A stretch of 10,300 nt of DNA, taken from assembly GCA_023432075.1 (NCBI GenBank), contig JAEYVD010000772.1:1-10300 (forward strand). Direction: 5' to 3'. A program made the position numbers and the translations under genes. Source of the stretch: Pseudomonadota bacterium. GTDB lineage: Bacteria > Pseudomonadota > Gammaproteobacteria > Burkholderiales > Burkholderiaceae_B. Positions 1 through 6,452 of the stretch are shown here, in pieces. Below the pieces are notes generated by a model. The model had not been told where the DNA came from, made no database searches, and worked only from the letters and a program-made list of their open reading frames with translations. How positions within the stretch are numbered: the stretch's first letter is position 1; each line of letters starts with the position of its first letter.

Positions 1-1
1 A

Positions 2-18
2 CCCCCCCCCCCCCCCCC
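2..18. repeat. Homopolymeric C tract (C17) at the head of the MFS exporter frame
   Basis: Seventeen consecutive C residues directly precede the exporter reading frame. The exporter frame stays open through the tract to the first base of the window, where it would read Thr, then five Pro, then Val-Ser-Val. The tract could therefore lie inside the coding region, so a one-base length change would shift the frame, or in the 5' untranslated leader where a Shine-Dalgarno sequence would normally sit. Long C/G runs mutate by slipped-strand mispairing. In Bordetella such tracts are known phase-variation sites (fim2 and fim3 promoters, bvgS). The exact count may be unreliable, because long homopolymers are often miscalled and can end contigs. 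Confidence 0.9.
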
Positions 19-24
19 GTCTCT

Positions 25-1266
25 GTGGCCATCGCCGCCCTTCCCATGCCCGCCCTGCCCTCCGCCTTTCGCCGCCTTGCGGCATCGAACCTTGCCGCGC
101 AGTTCTCCGAGCAGATCGCGCTGGCGGCCGCGCCGTTGTACGCCGTACTGGCCCTGGGCGCCACCGCGGCGCAGACCGGCTATCTGCAGACTGCACAGAC
201 GCTGCCGTTCCTGTTGCTATCCCTGCCCGCCGGTGTGCTGGCAGACCGGATATCGCGCCGGTCCCTCATGACCGCCGCCGAATGCGTGCGCGCGGCAAGC
301 CTGATCGCCCTGCTGGCGCTTTTGGGGACGGGCGGACTCAGTCTGCCATGGCTGGCGGCGCTGGGCTTTGCCGGGGCGGTGGGCACCGTTGCCTACAACG
401 TCGCGGCCCCCGCGTTGGTGCCCAAGCTGGTTCCACCTGCCGAACTGTCCAACGCCAACCGCTGGCTGGAACTGGCGCGCAGCGCCGCCTTCTCCGCCGG
501 CCCGGCCGCAGGCGGCGCGCTGGTCGGATGGATGGGCGCATCCACTTCTTACGTGCTTGCAACCACGCTGTCGCTGCTGGCCGCCGTTTTCCTGGCCGGC
601 CTGCCGCAAGACGCGCCCAAGCCCGTCACGCGACGTCATCCGCTGACCGAACTGCGCGAAGGCGCGGCCTTCGTCGCCGCGCATCCCTTGTTGCGCCCCG
701 TCCTGTTGACCGCCCTGTTCTTCAATACCGCGTGGTTTGTCCTGCTGGCGATCTACGTCGCCTATGCCGTCGACCGGCTGGGCCTTTCCGCGGCGGGTGT
801 CGGCATGACATTGGGCATATACGGCGCAGGCATGCTCGCCGGCGCCTTGGCCGCGCCGTGGCTTGGCCGGCGCCTGTCATTCGGCGCGATGATCGGCGCG
901 GGTCCGCTGTCCGCCTTGCTGGCCAGCTTCATTCTGCTGTCGACGCTGGTCTTTCCGTCGGGCGCATGGGCGGCAGTGGGGTTCTTCCTGTTTGGCGCGG
1001 GGCCGATCCTCTGGACCATCACGACAACCACGCTGCGTCAATCGGTAACGCCCAATGCCTTGCTGGGCCGCGTGTCGTCTGTCATCGTCACGGCGAACTT
1101 CGGCGCGCGGCCCATTGGTGCGCTCATGGGAGCGACGTTGGCGGCGCGGTTCGGGGTGGAGGCTTGTCTCTGGGTGTCGACCGTGGGGTTCTTCATCCAG
1201 TTCGCCGTGCTGTATACGTCGCCGGTCTTGCGGTTGCGAAGGCAGCCGGAGGCGGTGGCGTCGTAA
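25..1266 (+). CDS. MFS exporter (12-helix, EntS-like/MFS_3 type)
   Basis: This is a major facilitator superfamily transporter of about 413 residues, the usual length for a 12-helix inner-membrane antiporter. Residues 20-400 are a near-continuous series of hydrophobic segments rich in Ala, Leu and Gly. The loop after helix 2 carries the MFS motif A form G-V-L-A-D-R-x-x-R-R (residues 70-79). The late segment N-F-G-A-R-P-I-G-A-L resembles the DHA3/EntS-like exporter branch, so proton-driven efflux of a small molecule is likely; the substrate cannot be read from sequence. The start is uncertain. GTG at 25 and ATG at 46 both lack a visible Shine-Dalgarno sequence, and the frame is open upstream through the C17 tract to the window edge, so the true start may lie outside. 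The last 74 bases overlap the convergent YaaW-family gene. No terminator is visible after the TAA at 1264-1266. Confidence 0.88.
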   Translation: MAIAALPMPALPSAFRRLAASNLAAQFSEQIALAAAPLYAVLALGATAAQTGYLQTAQTLPFLLLSLPAGVLADRISRRSLMTAAECVRAASLIALLALLGTGGLSLPWLAALGFAGAVGTVAYNVAAPALVPKLVPPAELSNANRWLELARSAAFSAGPAAGGALVGWMGASTSYVLATTLSLLAAVFLAGLPQDAPKPVTRRHPLTELREGAAFVAAHPLLRPVLLTALFFNTAWFVLLAIYVAYAVDRLGLSAAGVGMTLGIYGAGMLAGALAAPWLGRRLSFGAMIGAGPLSALLASFILLSTLVFPSGAWAAVGFFLFGAGPILWTITTTTLRQSVTPNALLGRVSSVIVTANFGARPIGALMGATLAARFGVEACLWVSTVGFFIQFAVLYTSPVLRLRRQPEAVAS

Positions 1267-1948
1267 GGGGGGCAGCGACCCGGTTGGGAAAGGTTTTGCG
1301 TGCCAGCATCTTGATCCGCGCGATTTGGGCGACGAATGGAATCGTGACGCGATAGGCTTCACTGACAGGCCGAACCGCGAGCCGCAGCGCGCTTACCGCG
1401 GCAAGCGGCGGACTCAATCTCATGGGCGCAAAGGCTGCGGCACTCGCCGTCGTGGATAAACCGAGGGCCACGCCGTTCGCATCGAGCTTCAGATTCTCCC
1501 GCATATTGAAAAACCCGCATACCACCCGGGTGTCAATGCATCTGCTCCAGCGCTCATGGTCGCTCAAGCTTTCCCAGTTCCGGCCGAACAAACTGAGCGC
1601 AATTTCGTGCTCTTTATCCCGCACGGACTTGCTTTTGCTCTCTTTTCCATTGAGCTTCTTGTGAACATCGGTCAGGATTTTTTCGTACGCTACCGGTTGG
1701 GAACGGAATAGATTCATCATGGAATGGCCGCCGTACGCCTGCAGTTCATGCAGCAGACTCCGTAATCCCTCTTCCGAATAGCGCCTTTGCGTCTTCTGTT
1801 CCAGCAGTATGTCTTTGATGGACGACGGCAGGGCAAGACGCCCCGACCCCTCGTCGGTCAGCACGTCCACCAGAAAATCGATTTCCTCTATATCGCTTTG
1901 CTGCAGCAGTTTCAATAACCCCGCATCGCAATTTATAGTTTTCCGCAT
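1193..1948 (-). CDS. YaaW-family protein (UPF0174, ubiquinol-cytochrome c chaperone-like)
   Basis: A 251-residue protein that I recognise as a relative of E. coli YaaW (about 237 residues; function not established). Matching blocks, compared from memory, are the N-terminal stretch L-L-Q-Q-S-D-x-E-E, the segment E-L-Q-A-Y-G-G-H-S-M followed by Y-E-K-I-L-T-D-V-H-K-K-L, and the C-terminal A-Y-R-V-T-I-P-F-V-A-Q-I-A, nearly identical in YaaW. I chose the ATG at 1948 because it lines up with the YaaW N terminus and is preceded by GGATTGAGG. The frame stays open to ATGs at 2038 and 2071, but those extensions run through AT-rich DNA and have no family match. After the conserved end, about 25 residues of basic, Pro/Ala-rich tail run antisense into the MFS gene. 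Base composition is much lower in GC than the flanks and includes AAA/ATA/TTA-type codons, which suggests horizontal acquisition. Family confidence is good; the biochemical role is unknown. Confidence 0.8.
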   Translation of the reverse strand: MRKTINCDAGLLKLLQQSDIEEIDFLVDVLTDEGSGRLALPSSIKDILLEQKTQRRYSEEGLRSLLHELQAYGGHSMMNLFRSQPVAYEKILTDVHKKLNGKESKSKSVRDKEHEIALSLFGRNWESLSDHERWSRCIDTRVVCGFFNMRENLKLDANGVALGLSTTASAAAFAPMRLSPPLAAVSALRLAVRPVSEAYRVTIPFVAQIARIKMLARKTFPNRVAAPLTTPPPPAAFATARPATYTARRTG

Positions 1949-2095
1949 CAGCCTCAATCCACAACCCGGTGAATTCGCCCTGTTGATCGCTTTTAACTGC
2001 TTAACCAGGCAATCATTTCGGCAACGATATTCACGCATTAATCGAATGCAATAATTTATTAACGGCCGCATTTAGAATTTCTAAAGGTTTTTAAT
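1949..2095 (-). promoter_or_regulatory. AT-rich upstream region of the YaaW-family gene with an inverted repeat
   Basis: This stretch upstream of the chosen start is strikingly AT-rich for the window (for example TTAATAAATTATT read on the minus strand near 2050-2062) and probably holds the promoter. Bases 2071-2085 form a perfect 7-base inverted repeat around one base, TTTAGAA-T-TTCTAAA, a plausible operator for a small dimeric regulator. It overlaps the upstream ATG at 2071, which speaks against that ATG as the real start. No clean -35/-10 pair stands out, so promoter function is inferred from composition and position only. Confidence 0.4.
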
Positions 2096-2132
2096 GCCCC
2101 CCGGGGCGGCGTGCGTTATCGCCGCTTCCACA

Positions 2133-2165
2133 CGGCATACCCCGCCGCGGCGCCGCGATATGCCG
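2133..2165 (-). terminator. GC-rich stem-loop after the glycosyltransferase/hydrolase operon
   Basis: CGGCATA (2133-2139) pairs with TATGCCG (2159-2165). The 19 bases between them include a perfect 12-base palindrome, CGCGGCGCCGCG (2146-2157). The hairpin lies about 20 bases beyond the hydrolase stop codon in the direction of transcription. There is no T tract after it, so it would be a weak intrinsic terminator at best; it may instead protect the transcript 3' end or assist Rho-dependent stopping. Confidence 0.4.
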
Positions 2166-2184
2166 GATACTGCGCAACACACGA

Positions 2185-3051
2185 TCAAGGCCAGGCAATT
2201 CCATTGACGAACGCCGTGGCCCGCGATACCACATCGCCGCATCCGCGCCCCATCGTGATCACGTGGTGGCGGTCTGCCAACAGTTGCAAGTGCACGTTTG
2301 TGTTGCGCGCCGCTTGCGCGATCTCGAACGCGCCCGATACGGCCGCGGCGTCGTCATGCCGTGCATGGATGACGAGACAAGGCGCCCGCAGCACGTCCAT
2401 GCGGCGCAGCACCACCGCCGCCAGCTTACGCATCTGGCCCAGCGCCCCCCACGGCGTGCCCGGCAAGCCCGCGCGGCGCGGCCGTCCCGGCAGCGGGCGA
2501 TGCCGGGCGATGCCGAGCACTCGCAACGCCGGCAGCAGGAAGGCAAGTCCCGCGCGGCTCGTACCCGCCCGGCCGTCATGACGGAACACGGGCGATAGCG
2601 CCAGGACGCCAGCCACGTGGAACGGGCGTTCCTGCGCCAGGGCAAGGGCCAGCACGACGCCCGTGGAAATTCCGCCGACCACCACACGATCGGTCCGGCT
2701 GGCCAGCGTATCTGCCCCACGGCGCACGCTGGCCAGCCAATCCATCCATCCTGCGCCGGCCAGTTCCTGCTGCGACCCGCCATGGCCCGCCAGCTTGACC
2801 GTCATCACGGTGTAGCCCTGGTCATTCAGGCCGCGTGCCAGTTCGTGCATTTCCCAGGGCGCACCGCCCAGGCGATGAATCAGCAGGATTCCCGTTCGGG
2901 TGCGCTCGCCCTTGCCCGCCAGCAACTGTTCGCCCGGCAGGGGCGCCATCGTCGGCAGCGGCCCTTCGGACGCCGCCGCCTCCCGGACGAAGGGTGTCCC
3001 GCGCGGGCCGGGAAACGCCGCCATCTTGCAGACCGTTTCGATCGCGGTCAT
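2185..3051 (-). CDS. Alpha/beta hydrolase (esterase/monoacylglycerol-lipase-like)
   Basis: A 288-residue alpha/beta-hydrolase-fold protein. The first strand and oxyanion loop read L-L-I-H-R-L-G-G (56-63), where Gly is usual in place of Arg60. The nucleophile elbow is G-I-S-T-G (127-131) with Ser129. The charge-relay acid is probably Asp233 or Asp234 in H-A-R-H-D-D, and the base His262 or His263 in D-R-H-H. The layout (H-G-x-G-G, then W-M-D-W-L before the elbow) resembles the carboxylesterase/monoacylglycerol lipase group. No signal peptide is visible; the first 50 residues are a poorly conserved extension. The ATG at 3051 overlaps the stop of the upstream glycosyltransferase as ATGA, indicating translational coupling. 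The substrate is unknown; removal of an acyl group from a glycan or lipid made by the operon is only a guess from context. Confidence 0.82.
   Translation of the reverse strand: MTAIETVCKMAAFPGPRGTPFVREAAASEGPLPTMAPLPGEQLLAGKGERTRTGILLIHRLGGAPWEMHELARGLNDQGYTVMTVKLAGHGGSQQELAGAGWMDWLASVRRGADTLASRTDRVVVGGISTGVVLALALAQERPFHVAGVLALSPVFRHDGRAGTSRAGLAFLLPALRVLGIARHRPLPGRPRRAGLPGTPWGALGQMRKLAAVVLRRMDVLRAPCLVIHARHDDAAAVSGAFEIAQAARNTNVHLQLLADRHHVITMGRGCGDVVSRATAFVNGIAWP
2494..2513. repeat. Perfect 10-base tandem duplication inside the hydrolase gene
   Basis: CGGGCGATGC occurs twice in a row (2494-2503, 2504-2513). It encodes part of a basic, proline-rich stretch (residues about 180-195) between the nucleophile and acid motifs. 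Gain or loss of one unit would shift the frame, because ten is not a multiple of three. The motifs on both sides are in the same frame here, so this copy number is the intact state. Confidence 0.75.
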
Positions 3052-4205
3052 ACCGACGCTCCCCCGCGCTGAAAGCGCTCAGGCGGCAAGCTTGCGCCCA
3101 CGGCGGCACGATACGCCTCGAGGGTATGAAACATCTTTTCTCCCAGGCGCAGGTTCGCGTCAGCAAACGCCCGCGCGGTGGTCACGATGGTCTGGGTATG
3201 CCATGGCCGGTTCCGGATTTGCAGGATGCAGTCGGCATAGCCGGTAATGTCACCCGGCGCGGCCAGCCAGCCGGTGCGGCCGGGCACGACGATCTCGGGC
3301 AGGCCACCCACATTGCTGGCAACGACAGGCCGCTCGCCGGCGAAGGACTCGGGCACGATGCGCGACCAGGCCTCGGTCGCGGAGGGAACCAGCACCACAT
3401 CGGCGGCGCGGATCATGTCGGGCACGTCGGTCCGATGGCCTGCAAACACGACATGCTGGGCGATGCCGAGATCCACCGCCAGCCGGTACAGCGAATACGC
3501 ATACGGTTGGGTGCGCGCGGTCGCCATGCCCACGACCAGGGCCACCGCGGGCACCCCTTGGATGCGCAGGCGCTGCACCACGTGAAGCAAATCGGCCTGG
3601 CCTTTCTCCGGGCGCAGCATCCCCACGGTGGCGATGACGTATGCCGCATTGGGCGCGGGTATCCCCAAACCGCGCCGGATCCGCAGGATTGCCTCCGGCG
3701 CGTCACCGGACTGGAAGAACGCGTCGCCGGCCCACTCCCCGACCACACTGATCCGCTTGTCGGGCACCAGCCGAGCCGCCAGCAGTTCCTGTTTGCCGAC
3801 GTCGCTGGTGGCGATGACGTGGTCGCAACCGATCTTCCATTCCATCCGGCGGCGCAGGGATGAACGCATGGGCTTGGCGAAATGACGCGTGCGCACGACG
3901 GCGCACAGGTCCCGGCACAGCGCGGCCGTCTTGCCGTCGGCGCGGCTATGGCTATCGATGACCTGGATGCGCATCGCCTGGACGGCGCGGCGTAGCGCCA
4001 AGACGGTCCTCGGCGAGTAGGCAGGGTTGAAGTCGATGTCCACGGTCGTCAGCTTGCGCTCGCGCGCGGCGTCGCTGACGGCGCTGCCCGACGGCGAGGC
4101 GATGGCCACTTCGTAACCGTGATTGTGCAGCCAGCTCGCCTGTTCCAGCGTGCGGAATTCCAGCCCGCCGAGACTGCGCTCAGCCAGCGTATGCAGTATG
4201 CGCAT
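3048..4205 (-). CDS. Family 4 glycosyltransferase (GT-B fold)
   Basis: A 385-residue retaining glycosyltransferase of GT4 type. The N-terminal acceptor domain opens M-R-I-L-H-T-L with the glycine loop S-L-G-G-L-E (11-16). The donor domain has V-G-M-L-R-P-E-K-G (194-202) and the E-x7-E signature, Glu278 to Glu286, followed by P-V-V-A-S-N-V-G-G-L-P-E-I. No membrane segment or signal peptide is seen, so it probably acts at the cytoplasmic face of the inner membrane on a lipid-linked acceptor. The ATG at 4205 is chosen because the conserved N terminus begins there and a GGA lies 7 bases upstream. The open frame extends to 4397, but that part is only the other frame of the GT9 gene. It overlaps the GT9 gene by 26 bases and the hydrolase by 4, so the three form one operon. 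Lipopolysaccharide core or a related surface glycan is the likely product; the sugar is not determinable. Confidence 0.9.
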   Translation of the reverse strand: MRILHTLAERSLGGLEFRTLEQASWLHNHGYEVAIASPSGSAVSDAARERKLTTVDIDFNPAYSPRTVLALRRAVQAMRIQVIDSHSRADGKTAALCRDLCAVVRTRHFAKPMRSSLRRRMEWKIGCDHVIATSDVGKQELLAARLVPDKRISVVGEWAGDAFFQSGDAPEAILRIRRGLGIPAPNAAYVIATVGMLRPEKGQADLLHVVQRLRIQGVPAVALVVGMATARTQPYAYSLYRLAVDLGIAQHVVFAGHRTDVPDMIRAADVVLVPSATEAWSRIVPESFAGERPVVASNVGGLPEIVVPGRTGWLAAPGDITGYADCILQIRNRPWHTQTIVTTARAFADANLRLGEKMFHTLEAYRAAVGASLPPERFQRGGASV

Positions 4206-5136
4206 GATGGTCCAATACATCCAGACAGGCCGCCAGTACTTCCCCCGGCGTAATCGAATTGATGCCGCTCGGCGGATGCCGCGGCACCACGAACGCCGAT
4301 CCGCGCCGGCGCCAGAACCACTCGGGGTTCGCTTCGTTGAAGACACCCACGTAGGGCACGCAAGCGCCTTGCGCGATATGCGATGGACCGCAGTCATTGG
4401 CCACCACCAGGCGCGCGCGCAGCATGATGGCGCTCAGTTCCGCAATGGGCCGGCAATAGGCAATGGAGAAGTCGGACCGCTGCATCGCGCGCAGGGCGTC
4501 CCGTTCCGCCGACTCCTGCTGGCCCAGCACAAAGAGGAAACGCGCGCCGGCGCCCAGCACCGGCTTCAGCCTGTCGGCCAGCCGCAAGTAGTTTGAAAGG
4601 CTCCAACGCTTGAAAGCGCCGGCGCCGCCCCCGGGAATCATCACCACGTCGCCGCCCAGCGGCACGCGCAGGTGCGGGCGCGCAAGCGTATGGAAACATG
4701 CGCGTGTCGCCCCCTCAAGGTCGAATGGCCGGTACGACGCCAGCACGCGCAGATTGGCCTGGCCGATGTATTCGTTGATGTCCTTGCGATGGCAATGCGT
4801 CCAGGCCAGGTCGCTGATGCGGGCATTGCTAAACCCCAACCGGATCGCCGGGCGGCGCAGCAGATTGACCACGCCGAATCGCTCGCTGCTGTGGTGCAGG
4901 CTGACGGACATGCGCGTCTCGGATTTCAGGCTGCGCAGGTAGTCGATGAACGTCGAGGCCCGCACGAACTCATCGACCCAGGGCAGCCCCCGGTAGAAAT
5001 TGCCCACGTCGTCACGGGCAACCACCTTCAACCGGCGCGACGGCCACCATGTCTTGAGCTGATACAGCGTTGGCATGGCGACAATCTGGTCGCCCAGCTG
5101 CGGCTGGCTCCTGACATACACAACGATTTCCGACAC
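4180..5136 (-). CDS. Family 9 glycosyltransferase (ADP-heptose:LPS heptosyltransferase-like)
   Basis: A 318-residue GT9 protein, slightly short but within the family range. The N terminus has L-G-D-Q-I-V-A-M-P-T-L (14-24), the typical acceptor-side loop. The C-terminal donor domain has I-P-G-G-G then K-R-W-S-L-S-N-Y-L-R-L-A (176-187), and N-D-C-G-P-S-H-I-A-Q-G (247-257), the GT9 signature around Asp248, where Thr or Ser is more usual than Cys249. Family members add heptose or related sugars to the lipopolysaccharide inner core from the cytoplasmic side. The start is GTG at 5136, supported by a GGAGG six bases upstream. It is the first gene of the three-gene operon. Family assignment is firm; heptose as the substrate is an inference, and it need not be WaaC, WaaF or WaaQ itself. 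Confidence 0.9.
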   Translation of the reverse strand: MSEIVVYVRSQPQLGDQIVAMPTLYQLKTWWPSRRLKVVARDDVGNFYRGLPWVDEFVRASTFIDYLRSLKSETRMSVSLHHSSERFGVVNLLRRPAIRLGFSNARISDLAWTHCHRKDINEYIGQANLRVLASYRPFDLEGATRACFHTLARPHLRVPLGGDVVMIPGGGAGAFKRWSLSNYLRLADRLKPVLGAGARFLFVLGQQESAERDALRAMQRSDFSIAYCRPIAELSAIMLRARLVVANDCGPSHIAQGACVPYVGVFNEANPEWFWRRRGSAFVVPRHPPSGINSITPGEVLAACLDVLDHHAHTAYAG

Positions 5137-5201
5137 CTGCGGCCTCCGTATTGACGGCCGGTTGGCCGATGGCGGGCAATGTATCGGGAGGCGTCAGGCA
5201 A

Positions 5202-5230
5202 ATTTCCGGGATCTCTTAAACAATTGTGAA
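5202..5230 (-). promoter_or_regulatory. Possible promoter of the glycosyltransferase operon
   Basis: On the minus strand TTCACA (5230-5225, one mismatch to the sigma-70 -35 consensus) is followed after 17 bases by GGAAAT (5207-5202), a weak -10 match. It lies in the only AT-rich patch between the decayed hydrolase gene and the GT9 start, about 65 bases upstream of the GTG. The location is good and the -10 box poor, so this is a tentative call. Confidence 0.3.
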
Positions 5231-5300
5231 GAAGCATTAAGACGCGAGGCGAACAACGACACAATTTCGGCGGCGGTGCATGGCAAAGGCCGCCGGCCGG

Positions 5301-6404
5301 CTACCTGCCCTGCCTGGCCTCGCGCATCAGGCGCATTGTCAGCGTGGCCACCTCGCCGACCAGCGCCTCGCCCGAATCGGCGTTGCTCATGACCAGCACG
5401 GCAAGCCTGTCGCGCGGATCAATCACCCACCGGGAATGAAACGCTTCCGTGGCCCCGCTGTGTTCACGCAGCGACGCGGCGGTCACCAGCTCGTCCCCGC
5501 AGGGCGCGGCCAGCCATGACAAGGCCAACCGGCAATTCAGATCCAGGCCGCTGCCCGCCGCGGTTTCCAAGGCAAGCAACGCCTGCACGGCTCCCTCTGT
5601 CAGCACCCGCTTTGCGCCAGTGTCGTCGCCGGATCTGCCTTGACCGAACAGCATGGCGGAAAAGCGCGCCATCTCTGAAGCGCTCACCCACAGACCGTCC
5701 GCCGCCGCGTTAGGCTGTGGCGCTTCCTTCCAGGGCTAGCCGCGCCGGTAGCCGGCCGCCCGTTGCCCCACCATGCGCTCGTGCGGCTCAAAGCCCGCGC
5801 GCGGCATATTCAAAGGCCGAAAAATTGTGCGGCGTACGTAGACGTCAAGCGGTTCGCGCGCCGAATGCGCCACCATGTCGCCCAGCAAGGCATACGCCAT
5901 GTCGGCACGGGCACGGCCCATCGTGTCTTCGGGCGTGTTTGGGTGCATGTCCAGCAGCGTGCGGGCGGTAAAGGGCGCGGCATCCATCCACTGCGCGGCG
6001 TTGCGGCGCGGTTCCACGCGCCAGTCCCCCAAGGCCTCGCTAACCGGCCTGTCCAGCGACAACAGGCCCTCATCCGTTGCGCGAAGCACGGCCGCGGCCG
6101 TGACGACTTTGCTGATGGCGCCCACACGGTACAGCGTGTCGCCGCTGGCCCTTCGATGCCGCGCCGCATCCGCGTACCCGAAGCCTGTGCTCCAGACGAT
6201 GCGCTGATCGGCCACGATGGCAATGGACACGCCGGGCACATCGGACACGCCCATTTCGTAAGGAATGCGCTCGGCCAGATAATTCACCACGGCGGCATAG
6301 TCCCCCTTTCCGATCTTTGCAGGCGCGGCGGGGGGCAATCCCTGGCAGCCCACCACGGCAAACAGCAAGGATCCAATGGCGGCCAGACGGGCGAGCGAGA
6401 ACAT
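5301..6404 (-). pseudogene. Serine hydrolase (class C beta-lactamase/PBP4-like) lipoprotein, nonsense-interrupted
   Basis: The frame encodes 367 codons with one internal amber codon (TAG, minus strand 5738-5736) after residue 222. Before and after it the same frame continues with family-like sequence (G-Y-R-R-G, stop, then D-G-L-W-V-S-A-S-E-M-A-R-F about 13 codons later), so a single nonsense change split the gene. The ATG at 6404 begins a lipoprotein signal peptide with lipobox V-V-G-C (Cys20); a TTG lies four codons upstream. The family uses S-x-x-K, Y-x-N and H/K-x-G motifs. Here the S-x-x-K position reads A-I-S-K (Ala96 where the nucleophile should be), the Y-x-N position appears to read R-A-D (166-168), and only H-S-G (315-317) remains. 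The protein was probably inactive as an acyl-enzyme hydrolase even without the amber codon. Either the gene is decaying, or a non-catalytic paralogue has acquired a stop; a base-calling error at the TAG cannot be excluded. Confidence 0.82.
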
Positions 6405-6452
6405 GGATGACGGCAAACCCTATCGATGAGAATGCCGAGATGCTATCCATGC

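Noticed and set aside
282..1355. Long open frame overlapping the MFS exporter in another frame
   Set aside because: Its translation is Arg/Gly/Pro-rich with no recognisable domain, as expected from out-of-frame reading of GC-rich DNA. The exporter frame has clear MFS features.
1949..2071. N-terminal extension of the YaaW-family protein from ATG 2071 or 2038
   Set aside because: These residues have no counterpart in YaaW, the upstream ATG has no ribosome site and overlaps a palindrome, and ATG 1948 aligns with the YaaW start.
2835..3863. 342-codon + strand open frame antisense to the hydrolase and GT4 genes
   Set aside because: It is His/Arg/Gly-rich with no domain or ribosome site, while the minus strand carries full GT4 and hydrolase motifs.
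4206..4397. Longer start of the GT4 gene
   Set aside because: The extra 64 residues are out-of-frame GT9 coding sequence without similarity to GT4 proteins; the conserved N terminus begins at 4205.
5301..5687. Independent small gene of 128 codons at the 3' part of the lipoprotein pseudogene
   Set aside because: It begins at a GTG inside family-conserved sequence, is in frame with the upstream part and lacks its own promoter or ribosome site, so it is the severed C-terminal part of one gene.
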